Assembly: GCA_021772695.1 (NCBI GenBank)
Contig: JAJFLL010000364.1
Location: 1 to 7,861 of the forward strand
DNA length: 7,861 bases
Source: Deltaproteobacteria bacterium
GTDB taxonomy: Bacteria > UBA10199 > DSSB01
Reading direction: 5' to 3'
The position numbers and the translations under genes were made by a program. Positions within the stretch are counted from its first letter, which is position 1. Each line of letters opens with the position of its first letter. Under the pieces are notes generated by a model. The model saw only the letters and a program-made list of their open reading frames with translations, was not told the origin of the DNA and made no database searches. Shown here in pieces: positions 1 to 6,229 of this stretch.

Positions 1-315
1 CATGTGACTGAACTGCAAGGTGGTGAAATCAAGGAATGGAGTTTTGTTCCCGAGGATGTCATGATGCGACGGATCGAACTGAAATATTTGCGGGGTGGGG
101 ACGGGGTCCACAATGCCAAATTATTAAGGGGTATTTTCGCCAATTCCTTCTATGGCCCCTTAGTCCAAGGAGTGATATTGAATGCGGCGGCCGCCTTGGT
201 GGTGGCCGAAAAGGTTTCTGACTTGCGCTCAGGAGTTTCCATGGCAAAGTTAGCCATCAATGAAGGTAAGGCTGCCGACCTATTAGACCAATTGGGTCAG
301 CCCCCTCAAACCTAG
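1..315 (+). CDS. trpD: Anthranilate phosphoribosyltransferase, C-terminal fragment (5' end outside window)
   Basis: The reading frame is open from base 1 (first codons His-Val-Thr-Glu-Leu) to a TAG at 313-315, so this is the last 104 residues of a longer protein and not a small gene starting at the GTG at position 4. The family transfers a phosphoribosyl group from PRPP to anthranilate in tryptophan synthesis. Features typical of the TrpD C-terminus are the ELxxGEIKEW strand, the PEDV motif followed by L-x-GGD, and the helix NAAAALVVAEKVSDL with a final Gly-Lys-Ala-x-x-Leu-Leu segment. The PRPP-binding N-terminal motifs lie off the left edge and cannot be checked. It stands immediately upstream of trpC in the same reading frame, 18 bases apart, consistent with one tryptophan transcript. 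Identification is secure because of both sequence and context. Confidence 0.93.
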   Translation, partial: HVTELQGGEIKEWSFVPEDVMMRRIELKYLRGGDGVHNAKLLRGIFANSFYGPLVQGVILNAAAALVVAEKVSDLRSGVSMAKLAINEGKAADLLDQLGQPPQT

Positions 316-333
316 TATGGAATTTTTTGCTTC

Positions 334-1125
334 ATGACCGATATTTTAAAAAAAATTCTCGACTATAAAACCGAGGAACTAGCCCATTTTCAACGGAATG
401 CTCCCTTGGCTGATCTCAAGGCACGGGTGGGCGATATGTCGGATACCCAAAATTTTGTAAAAGGCCTACAGTCTTGCCCTGAAAAGTTTTCGGTCATTGC
501 GGAAATCAAGAGGCGCTCACCCAGTAAAGGGTTGTTGCGAGAGAAATTTGCACCCGTTGAACATGCTACGGATTATCAAAAAAATGGGGCCGCTGCCCTT
601 TCCATTTTGACCGACGAACATTTTTTTGGAGGTCACCTCGATGATTTACGGAAGGTACGCCAAGCAGTGGATCTGCCCCTCTTGCGAAAGGATTTTTTCT
701 GGGACCCCTATCAAGTCTATGCCGCTCGAGAAGCCGGGGCCGATGCCATATTGTTGATTGCGGCCATGTTAGGGCGCAATCAAATGGAAGATTTATGGGG
801 TTTGACCCGAGAATTGGGCCTGTCTTGTCTTGCAGAAGTTCACTCCGTTGAGGAGGTTGAAAAATGCCTTTCCTGGCAGCCTCCCATGGTTGGAGTAAAT
901 AATAGAAATCTAAAAACTTTTGAGGTGGATCTTGGTACCTCGGAGCGGGTCTTTAAAATATTGCCACCGGAGGTAATGAAAATCAGTGAAAGTGGTATCG
1001 CCAAAACTCAAGATCTGATTCAATTGCAGACCGTTGGAGCACAGGCCTTTTTGGTTGGAGAACTTTTTATGAAGGCTCCTCAACCCGGCGAGGCACTTAC
1101 CGCACTACTGGGGAAAAATTCATGA
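334..1125 (+). CDS. trpC: Indole-3-glycerol phosphate synthase
   Basis: This 263-residue TIM-barrel enzyme closes the ring of CdRP to give indole-3-glycerol phosphate, with loss of CO2 and water. Length fits the stand-alone form; it is not fused to trpF. Residues matching the known active site are Glu57 and Lys59 in AEIKRRSPSKG, catalytic Lys119 in LLRKDF, Glu168 in CLAEVH, Asn189 and Arg191 in GVNNRN, and Ser220 in SESGI. The ATG at 334 is chosen because the translated N-terminus (ILKKILDYKTEELA) matches the usual first helix of the family. There is no good Shine-Dalgarno sequence before it, only a weak GGA, so translation may depend on ribosomes finishing trpD 18 bases upstream. The TGA stop overlaps the trpF start as ATGA. 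Confidence 0.97.
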   Translation: MTDILKKILDYKTEELAHFQRNAPLADLKARVGDMSDTQNFVKGLQSCPEKFSVIAEIKRRSPSKGLLREKFAPVEHATDYQKNGAAALSILTDEHFFGGHLDDLRKVRQAVDLPLLRKDFFWDPYQVYAAREAGADAILLIAAMLGRNQMEDLWGLTRELGLSCLAEVHSVEEVEKCLSWQPPMVGVNNRNLKTFEVDLGTSERVFKILPPEVMKISESGIAKTQDLIQLQTVGAQAFLVGELFMKAPQPGEALTALLGKNS

Positions 1126-1748
1126 CCGGGGTAAAGGTGAAAATCTGTGGCTTAACCGAGGTCAATGACGCCCTGGATGCGGTCGAATTGGGTGCAGATT
1201 ATCTAGGTTTTAATTTTTATCCCGAATCCCCCAGGTTTATTCAACCCGAAGTTGCCATGAAAATATTTGAAGAGATTCCGGGTAACATTCCCAAGGTGGG
1301 GGTCTTCGTCAATACAGTGATCACCGATGTATTAGATGTAGCCATTGAGTTGGGGTTGGATTTTTTGCAATTTCATGGTGATGAGTCCCCTCAGGATTTA
1401 AATGGCTTGGGGCGTCCTTGGTTCAAGGCCTTTCGATTGAAAAATATGTCGGACCTAGATCAGATTCCCGAATATGATTGTGATTGGATTCTGCTCGACG
1501 CATATTCCGACACGGCTTACGGTGGTACCGGAATGACCGCACAATGGGATTTGGTACGAGCTGCAAAAAATTTCGAAAAAAAAATTTTTTTAGCGGGGGG
1601 AATAAACCCAGAAAATGTAGAGGTAGCTCTGCAAACCGTCAAACCTTGGGCCATCGATGTTGCGAGTGGGGTGGAGCAAAGTCCCGGTATTAAAGATCGC
1701 CGTAAAATGGAAACCTTGATTATTCGCGCTAAGGGAGTGAAGTACTAG
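1122..1748 (+). CDS. trpF: Phosphoribosylanthranilate isomerase
   Basis: This 208-residue single-domain TIM barrel performs the Amadori rearrangement of phosphoribosyl anthranilate to CdRP, the step before TrpC. Visible family marks are the general base Cys9 in KICGLT, GFNFYPESPR at 29-38, QFHGDE at 83-88, the general acid Asp126 in ILLDAYS, the GGTG motif at 134-137, and the phosphate-binding segments LAGGINPENV (157-166) and DVASGVE (179-185) followed by SPGIKD. The start is fixed by a 4-base ATGA overlap with trpC; a GGGGA run at 1110-1114 gives a plausible ribosome site 7 bases upstream. The gene contains a long homopolymer block (nine A, seven T, then six G shortly after) at 1576-1600, but the frame runs through it intact. 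Confidence 0.97.
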   Translation: MTGVKVKICGLTEVNDALDAVELGADYLGFNFYPESPRFIQPEVAMKIFEEIPGNIPKVGVFVNTVITDVLDVAIELGLDFLQFHGDESPQDLNGLGRPWFKAFRLKNMSDLDQIPEYDCDWILLDAYSDTAYGGTGMTAQWDLVRAAKNFEKKIFLAGGINPENVEVALQTVKPWAIDVASGVEQSPGIKDRRKMETLIIRAKGVKY

Positions 1749-1749
1749 C

Positions 1750-2970
1750 ATGAAGAAATCTCAGCACAGGTCTTTATCACCCTATCGCTTTCCCGATAAA
1801 AAAGGGCATTTTGGCGAATTCGGCGGACGCTATGTGGCAGAGACCTTAATGCCAGCTCTCAAAGAACTTGAGGCCGCCTATCAAAAAATCAAGGGTGATG
1901 CTTCCTTTCGAAAGGAATTTCAAAGTTATGCCGCGGATTATGTCGGGCGCCCAACTCCATTATATTTTGCTTCACGATTGAGCGAGGCCACTGGCCACCG
2001 GGTATATTTGAAGCGTGAGGATCTCTGCCATACGGGGGCCCATAAGGTGAATAATACCCTCGGACAAATATTAATGGCCCTCCGTATGAAAAAGAAACGG
2101 GTGATCGCCGAAACTGGTGCAGGACAACACGGCGTGGCCACCGCCACCATGTGTGCCAGGTTTGGCCTCGAATGCGAGGTCTTTATGGGCGATGAAGATA
2201 TTCGCCGGCAGTCCTTAAACGTTTTTCGCATGAAACTTCTTGGCGCGAAGGTCACCGGTGTTTCCAGCGGCTCGGCCACCTTAAAAGACGCCATGAATGA
2301 GGCCTTGCGCGATTGGATTACCCGAGTGCAAGACACCTATTATTGCATCGGGACCGTGGCAGGGCCCCATCCCTACCCACTGATGGTTCGAGATTTTCAG
2401 TCGGTTATTGGCAAGGAAGCTCGCAAACAGGTGCAGAAGCAAACGGGTCGCCTACCCGATTACCTGATGGCTTGTGTTGGTGGTGGATCCAATGCCTTAG
2501 GGCTATTTTTTCCATTTTTACAAGATAAGCGAGTCAAGATTATTGGGGTAGAAGCCGGGGGCGATGGCTTAAGTAGTGGCAGGCATGCCGCGGCTATTGG
2601 TGGTGGCAAACCCGGAGTGCTACATGGGCAAAAATCTTATTTGCTACAAGATCCCGATGGGCAAATCATTCCTACCCATTCCATTTCAGCAGGACTCGAT
2701 TATCCAGGAGTGGGGCCGGAACTTTCCTTCCTTCATCAGGCGGGTCGAATTGATTTCGTCAGCGTCACCGATAAGGAAGCCATGGCGGGGTTTGATTGGT
2801 TAACGCGACTCGAAGGCATAATTCCTGCCCTTGAAAGTGCTCATGCCTTGGGATTTTTAAAAAAATCTGCCAAGAAACTGAAAAAAAATTCCATCATCGT
2901 GATCAATCTTAGCGGCCGTGGCGATAAAGACATGGGAACCGTAGCAGATTATCACGGGGTTAGTTTGTAG
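1750..2970 (+). CDS. trpB: Tryptophan synthase beta chain
   Basis: This 406-residue PLP enzyme joins indole and serine to give tryptophan, in the alpha2-beta2 complex with TrpA. It is a normal-length TrpB1-type protein: the core begins with GHFGEFGGRYVAETLMPAL at about 19-37. Active-site landmarks are the PLP Schiff-base Lys99 in HTGAHKVNN, Glu121 in AETGAGQHG, the PLP-phosphate loop GGGSNA at 244-249, LEGIIPALESAHA at 354-366, and the SGRGDKD loop at 388-394. About a dozen residues precede the conserved core, in keeping with a small extension. The ATG lies one base after the trpF stop; an AAGGGAG at 1731-1737 inside trpF, 12 bases upstream, can serve as its ribosome site. Tight spacing indicates co-transcription and probable translational coupling. 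Confidence 0.98.
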   Translation: MKKSQHRSLSPYRFPDKKGHFGEFGGRYVAETLMPALKELEAAYQKIKGDASFRKEFQSYAADYVGRPTPLYFASRLSEATGHRVYLKREDLCHTGAHKVNNTLGQILMALRMKKKRVIAETGAGQHGVATATMCARFGLECEVFMGDEDIRRQSLNVFRMKLLGAKVTGVSSGSATLKDAMNEALRDWITRVQDTYYCIGTVAGPHPYPLMVRDFQSVIGKEARKQVQKQTGRLPDYLMACVGGGSNALGLFFPFLQDKRVKIIGVEAGGDGLSSGRHAAAIGGGKPGVLHGQKSYLLQDPDGQIIPTHSISAGLDYPGVGPELSFLHQAGRIDFVSVTDKEAMAGFDWLTRLEGIIPALESAHALGFLKKSAKKLKKNSIIVINLSGRGDKDMGTVADYHGVSL

Positions 2971-2982
2971 AAATGTTTTACC

Positions 2983-2987
2983 AGGGG
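2983..2987 (+). promoter_or_regulatory. Shine-Dalgarno sequence supporting the TTG start of trpA
   Basis: AGGGG lies 5 bases before a TTG codon at 2993. The nearby ATG at 2973 is in another frame and stops after seven codons, and no ATG or GTG lies in the trpA frame between the trpB stop and 2993. This site therefore supports TTG initiation. Confidence 0.6.
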
Positions 2988-2992
2988 TTTTC

Positions 2993-3793
2993 TTGAATCG
3001 CATTGAGACAAAATTTAAAGATTTGAAACATCAAAGTGGCAAAGCCTTCGTTAGCTTTATTACTGCCGGCGATCCCAACTTGGCCACCACCGAACGCCTC
3101 ATGCATCGCCTGGAATCGGCCGGAGTCGATATCCTTGAACTCGGAGTACCCTTTAGCGATCCCATGGCCGATGGCCCCGTCATCCAGCGTAGCAGCGAGC
3201 GGGCCCTAAAGGCAGGGGCCTCTCTGAAAAAAATCATCGCAATGGTAAAAAAATTTCGACGATCCAGTCAGTTGCCGATTTTATTAATGGGATATCTCAA
3301 TCCCATTCTGGCCTATGGTTTTGAGGACTATTTTCGGGATGCGGCCGCGGCCGGGATAGACGGTACCTTGATCGTCGACCTGCCACCGGAGGAGGGCGAG
3401 GCCATTCGCCGCTCGGCTCACTCCCATGGCGTATCCTTGATATATTTATTGGCACCCACCAGTGATGACGAGAGGATTGGCTTGGTGGCCAAACAAGGGG
3501 CTGGATTCATTTACTATGTGTCCCTCACAGGTATCACCGGAGCCAAGATCGCAGCCGATCTATCTAGCCAACGGGCCCTAAAAACTTTACGGCGGCAACG
3601 CACCTTACCCATTTGTGTGGGCTTTGGAGTCAAGACTCCTGCACAGGCAAAAAAGGTGGCGACCCTAGCCGACGGCGTCGTGGTGGGTTCGGCCTTGGTG
3701 GAACTAATAGAAACCCACGGTGTCAAAAACGGGCTCACCGCGGTAGAGAGTCTGGCCAAACGATTTTCCCGAGCCATCCATTCCCTTGGATGA
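2993..3793 (+). CDS. trpA: Tryptophan synthase alpha chain
   Basis: This 266-residue TIM barrel cleaves indole-3-glycerol phosphate into indole and glyceraldehyde 3-phosphate and channels the indole to TrpB. The catalytic pair falls at the textbook numbers: Glu49 in DILELGVPFSDP and Asp60 in MADGPVIQ. Other marks are FITAGDP at 22-28, the MGYLNPI segment at 99-105, IVDLPPEE at 127-134, YYVSLTGITG at 174-183 (loop 6 region) and the phosphate-binding segments GFGVKTP at 210-216 and DGVVVGSALV at 227-236. Translation is inferred to begin at TTG 2993, because the N-terminus (NRIETKFKDLK) then matches the family start and an AGGGG precedes it. The gene lies 22 bases after trpB and is the last trp gene here; a 193-base gap follows before the next likely start codon. 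Confidence 0.97.
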   Translation: MNRIETKFKDLKHQSGKAFVSFITAGDPNLATTERLMHRLESAGVDILELGVPFSDPMADGPVIQRSSERALKAGASLKKIIAMVKKFRRSSQLPILLMGYLNPILAYGFEDYFRDAAAAGIDGTLIVDLPPEEGEAIRRSAHSHGVSLIYLLAPTSDDERIGLVAKQGAGFIYYVSLTGITGAKIAADLSSQRALKTLRRQRTLPICVGFGVKTPAQAKKVATLADGVVVGSALVELIETHGVKNGLTAVESLAKRFSRAIHSLG

Positions 3794-3875
3794 ACTGAAT
3801 TAATGTCTAAAATTATTAAATAATAACAAGAAGTTATGTTCGAATCCCATCTTTAAGCTTTTCACCTAGGCCCTT

Positions 3876-3907
3876 AGGGAGAAAATCAAGAATTCCTCAA
3901 TTTTTTT
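3876..3907 (+). terminator. Weak candidate terminator after trpA
   Basis: AGGGA at 3876-3880 can pair with TTCCT at 3893-3897 (five pairs, one G-U, 12-base loop), followed after CAA by a run of seven T at 3901-3907. The T run is convincing but the stem is short, so this may be an inefficient terminator or chance. It sits where the trp operon would be expected to end. Confidence 0.25.
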
Positions 3908-3932
3908 AAAACCTTAAAGGCTTGGAGCCGTT
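3907..3932 (+). promoter_or_regulatory. Candidate ECF-type promoter for the sigma/anti-sigma pair
   Basis: TAAAAC at 3907-3912, a 16-base spacer, and CGTT at 3929-3932 resemble the AAC / CGT two-part promoters read by many ECF sigma factors (for example TGAAAC-N16-CGTA of the SigW type). Transcription would begin near 3938-3940, leaving a leader of nearly 50 bases before the ATG at 3987. Many ECF operons are autoregulated, which makes the location sensible. A competing housekeeping-like pair, TTGACG at 3945-3950 with a 17-base spacer and TACTTT at 3968-3973, would leave almost no leader. Neither is proven. Confidence 0.3.
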
Positions 3933-3964
3933 TTCACACTTATCTTGACGGCAACGGCTTCCAA
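3922..3964. repeat. Inverted repeat, 11-bp stem with one bulged base, upstream of the sigma gene
   Basis: TTGGAGCCGTT at 3922-3932 is complementary to AACGGCTTCCAA at 3953-3964 over all eleven bases, with only T3959 unpaired; the loop is 20 bases. It overlaps the -10 part of the ECF promoter candidate and ends 22 bases before the ATG at 3987. It could be a DNA operator, an RNA hairpin in a transcript coming from upstream, or a terminator stem; only a weak T-containing stretch follows, so the last is less likely. Confidence 0.6.
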
Positions 3965-3986
3965 CATTACTTTGAGCCCCATATTT

Positions 3987-4592
3987 ATGGGGATTAGGCA
4001 GAGCGATGAAGAATTGATGTTGGCCTTTCAACAGGGAGACCTGAAGGCCTATGAGGAGTTGGTGCGACGGCATCGGCACGGGGTGTACAACTTCATCTAC
4101 CGCTTCCTAGGCAACCCCGAGACCGCCGAAGAGGTCTTTCAGGAAGTCTTCATCAAAATTCATAAGGCCTCTGCCCGCTATGCACCCAACGGGAAATTTA
4201 CCACCTGGTTATACACCATCACCCGTAACCAATGCGTTGATACCTTTAGGCGCAATAGAATTCGGGAAGCCATGAGTTTAGAGACGCCGACCAATGGGGA
4301 AGACAGCCGTCTCGGCGATCGTATCGCCAGCGACAATATTCCTCAAGACGTGCTGAGTTCGGCCCGTCAAATCGAGGCGGTGTTGGGTGAGGCCTTAGCG
4401 AGGCTCAATGAAGATCAACGGGAAGTTTTTTTACTACGAGAAAAGCAGGGCTTCAAATTTGAAGAGATTGCCTCGATGACGGGAGTGTCAGTCAATACGG
4501 TGAAATCCCGAATGCGCTATGCCCTCGATGGTTTAAGGCGGACTTTGAAACAATCGAAGTACCGGGAACTTTTAGAAGATAAAAAAGTTTAG
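3987..4592 (+). CDS. ECF-family RNA polymerase sigma factor
   Basis: The product (201 residues from ATG 3987) is a two-domain extracytoplasmic-function sigma factor that would direct RNA polymerase to a small regulon. Sigma region 2 spans about 24-92: LVRRHRHGVYNFIYRFLGN, the AEEVFQEVFIKIH core-binding helix, then FTTWLYTITRNQCVDTFRRNR, which melts and reads the -10. A linker of about 35 residues follows, then sigma region 4 at about 132-188 with LNEDQREVFLLREKQGFKFEEIA and the helix-turn-helix SVNTVKSRMRYALDGLRR, which reads the -35. No extra C-terminal domain is present. The start is uncertain: a TTG at 3945 would add 14 residues that do not look like the family, whereas ATG 3987 places SDEEL directly before region 2 as usual; neither has a clear ribosome site. 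The anti-sigma gene follows after 48 bases, indicating one regulatory pair. Confidence 0.93.
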   Translation: MGIRQSDEELMLAFQQGDLKAYEELVRRHRHGVYNFIYRFLGNPETAEEVFQEVFIKIHKASARYAPNGKFTTWLYTITRNQCVDTFRRNRIREAMSLETPTNGEDSRLGDRIASDNIPQDVLSSARQIEAVLGEALARLNEDQREVFLLREKQGFKFEEIASMTGVSVNTVKSRMRYALDGLRRTLKQSKYRELLEDKKV

Positions 4593-4640
4593 GTTGGGAC
4601 AAGAAAATCAATTTAGTCCTGCTTAAAAGGAGACCCTTGA

Positions 4641-5513
4641 ATGGAAGAACATGATAAATGGGAAAAGCTCATCGGGTATTTATACGGTGAGATGTCGCCC
4701 GTTGAAAAATCGGCCTTCCTCCGTGAACTTGAGAAGGACTCCGAGCTTTCTGGAGACCTAAAAAGCTACCTACAACTTCGTCAGGTATTCCACGAACAAT
4801 TGCCCCACATCAAGGCTCCCCGACATTTGACCAAAAAAGTTTTCCTCGAATTGGGTTTACGAAAACCTTGGTATCAAAGCTTTACCACCGGATTTTGGCG
4901 GCCCGCCATGGCCGGTGCCTTTGCGGTGTTGTTGACTCTGGGTATTACTTCCCAGTGGGGCCGTTGGGAACAACCAAAGACACCCCAGGTGGCCATGACG
5001 GAACCTTCTTTTGTCGCTAATCGTCCCAGTTATAACTCTTCGGAATCGGATTTTTCCGATCGTTTTTTGGTGAACGGAAGACATGAACCTCGCTTGCGAG
5101 TTCCGGCACGCCCCGGCATCACCGGCGTTTCTTATCCCGGTTCAGGCAATTTGGTATCTATGGCTGGTTATGGCGGCAACACCCAGCTCGAAACTCCTGG
5201 TCTGGTGCCTGAATCCGAGATCCATCGCCTGAATTTGGAAGCCGAAAGGGCGGTCGCCCAATTTCTGCACCAACATGCTTTGCGCATGCGCGCGGTGGGC
5301 GATTTTACCGGCGCAGCCCAAGAGTTAGCCCATTTAATCAAGACCTACCCCTTTTATCCGTTCAAACTACAGGCCATGGCCCAACGGGTCGATTCCCTGT
5401 TTCGTGCCGGTGATCTTCCCACAGCTCGCTCAGAGCTCAAGGTACTCAATGAGCTCTCACCCACGCTTGCCTATCTGATCGAACGGCGTTGGGGCACGAA
5501 TCCCACCGAATAA
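4641..5513 (+). CDS. Membrane-bound anti-sigma factor, cysteine-free, with TPR-like C-terminal region
   Basis: This 290-residue protein is inferred to hold the preceding sigma factor inactive. The N-terminal 55 residues (WEKLIGYLYGEMSP, then ELEKDSELSGDLKSYLQL) have the shape of an anti-sigma domain. The usual zinc motif His-x3-Cys-x2-Cys is absent, and the whole protein has no cysteine, so it belongs with zinc-less types. One hydrophobic span at about 88-105 (PAMAGAFAVLLTLGITSQ) would put the N-terminus in the cytoplasm and the rest outside. A low-complexity linker rich in Gly, Pro and Ser occupies about 110-190. Residues about 192-285 form two or more predicted amphipathic helix pairs (LRMRAVGDFTGAAQELAHLI; LFRAGDLPTARSELKVL) resembling TPR repeats, probably a sensing or protein-binding part. 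AAAAGGAG at 4625-4632, 8 bases upstream, strongly supports the ATG. The role rests on context and architecture rather than a diagnostic motif. Confidence 0.8.
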   Translation: MEEHDKWEKLIGYLYGEMSPVEKSAFLRELEKDSELSGDLKSYLQLRQVFHEQLPHIKAPRHLTKKVFLELGLRKPWYQSFTTGFWRPAMAGAFAVLLTLGITSQWGRWEQPKTPQVAMTEPSFVANRPSYNSSESDFSDRFLVNGRHEPRLRVPARPGITGVSYPGSGNLVSMAGYGGNTQLETPGLVPESEIHRLNLEAERAVAQFLHQHALRMRAVGDFTGAAQELAHLIKTYPFYPFKLQAMAQRVDSLFRAGDLPTARSELKVLNELSPTLAYLIERRWGTNPTE

Positions 5514-5525
5514 TATTATATAATA
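5514..5525. repeat. 12-base perfect palindrome directly after the anti-sigma stop codon
   Basis: TATTATATAATA reads the same on both strands and begins at the first base after the TAA. It is entirely A/T, so an RNA hairpin would be weak; as duplex DNA it could be a binding site or a -10-like element for the downstream gene. It may also be chance in AT-rich spacer DNA. Confidence 0.35.
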
Positions 5526-5542
5526 AATTGAGACCTTCATTC

Positions 5543-5596
5543 TGGGGCTTGGATAGGATCCATCCATACCGCGCCCAATGGGGTTCAATTTTTTTT
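5543..5596 (+). terminator. Candidate terminator between the anti-sigma and deaminase genes
   Basis: TGGGGC at 5543-5548 pairs with GCCCA at 5573-5577 (one bulged G). Inside it TGGAT at 5550-5554 pairs with ATCCA at 5562-5566 across a 7-base loop. A run of eight T lies at 5589-5596. The T run starts 11 bases after the stem, farther than in standard intrinsic terminators, so activity is doubtful. Confidence 0.25.
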
Positions 5597-5650
5597 ATTT
5601 GGCAAGGGGCCCTGATTGGGGCATTTTCCGGAGGTTGAAAGGTTCGGTAT

Positions 5651-6127
5651 ATGGCAATTTCCGAAGAATATTTTATGGGTCTGGCCATCAAGAAGGCCCG
5701 TCAGGGCATCGGCGAAGGCCAGGCGCCCTTTGGTTGCTGCATCACGAGGGGAGACTCCATTCTCAGTTGCGAGCACGATAAGGTATGGTCCCGAAACGAT
5801 ATTACGGCCCATGCCGAGCTGCTGGCCATCCGCGAGGCCTGTAAAAAATTAAAAGACGTCAATCTGATGGGCTGCACCCTATATTCTACCTGTGAGCCCT
5901 GTGCCATGTGTTACAGCGCGGCTCAATGGGCCCGAGTCTCCAGAATCATCTTTGCCTCTAGCCTTGACGACGCCTTACAGGCCGGCTTCAGCAAAGTTAA
6001 AATTGCCCAGGAACAACGGGGCGAAATGGCGGGTTTAAATATCGAAATTCGCGGCGGCTTACTCACCGCAGAGGCCAAGGTGTTGATTGAACAATACCGA
6101 GAAATTGTCGGCGATCGAATTTATTAA
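5651..6127 (+). CDS. Zinc-dependent nucleobase/nucleoside deaminase, GuaD-like
   Basis: This 158-residue cytosolic enzyme belongs to the cytidine deaminase-like superfamily. The zinc site is complete: His54 and Glu56 in TAHAE (ligand and proton shuttle) and Cys84 and Cys87 in CEPCAMC. Flanking sequence (GQAPFGCCI at 23-31, RNDITAHAE, LAIREAC, LYSTCEPC, QWARVSRIIFA, LQAGF) resembles bacterial guanine deaminase (GuaD) more than the tRNA adenosine deaminase TadA. The chain also ends in Tyr, as in Bacillus GuaD. However, positions corresponding to GuaD Asn42 and Asp114 appear to be Asp43 and Lys115, so the substrate may not be guanine; I leave the symbol blank. GAAAGG at 5637-5642, 8 bases before the ATG, is the likely ribosome site (a stronger GGAGG at 5630-5634 is rather far). 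It is separated from the sigma module by 137 bases and is probably its own unit. Confidence 0.88.
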   Translation: MAISEEYFMGLAIKKARQGIGEGQAPFGCCITRGDSILSCEHDKVWSRNDITAHAELLAIREACKKLKDVNLMGCTLYSTCEPCAMCYSAAQWARVSRIIFASSLDDALQAGFSKVKIAQEQRGEMAGLNIEIRGGLLTAEAKVLIEQYREIVGDRIY

Positions 6128-6229
6128 ACAGAGTTCATAGGCAAGTGGCTCACCGAGGGTATGTCTTTAGCAGGGCCACAGTCCATACTAAGCAATCACC
6201 TTTGAAATATCTTTTGCATTTGGCGCACT

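Noticed and set aside
1938..2336. 132-codon open frame on the minus strand inside trpB
   Set aside because: It is fully antisense to a strongly conserved trpB, its translation is rich in Ser, Arg and Pro with no recognisable motif, and it has no convincing start signal.
3830..3844. ATAAC / GTTAT small hairpin after trpA
   Set aside because: Five mostly A-T pairs with no following T tract; too weak to call a terminator.
3945..3986. Upstream TTG start for the ECF sigma factor
   Set aside because: It would add 14 residues not typical of the family, has no suitably spaced ribosome site, and coincides with a -35-like box and the loop of the inverted repeat.
5651..6127. Assignment of the deaminase as TadA (tRNA A34 deaminase)
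   Set aside because: The zinc motifs are shared, but the sequence around them (NDITAHAE, LYSTCEPC, QAGF and the terminal Tyr) is closer to the GuaD-like branch, and the TadA tRNA-binding C-terminus is not evident.
6145..6179. GTGGC / GCCAC inverted repeat between the convergent genes as a terminator
   Set aside because: The stem is five bases with a 25-base loop and no T run follows on either strand. The 6128-6229 gap otherwise shows nothing I can support.
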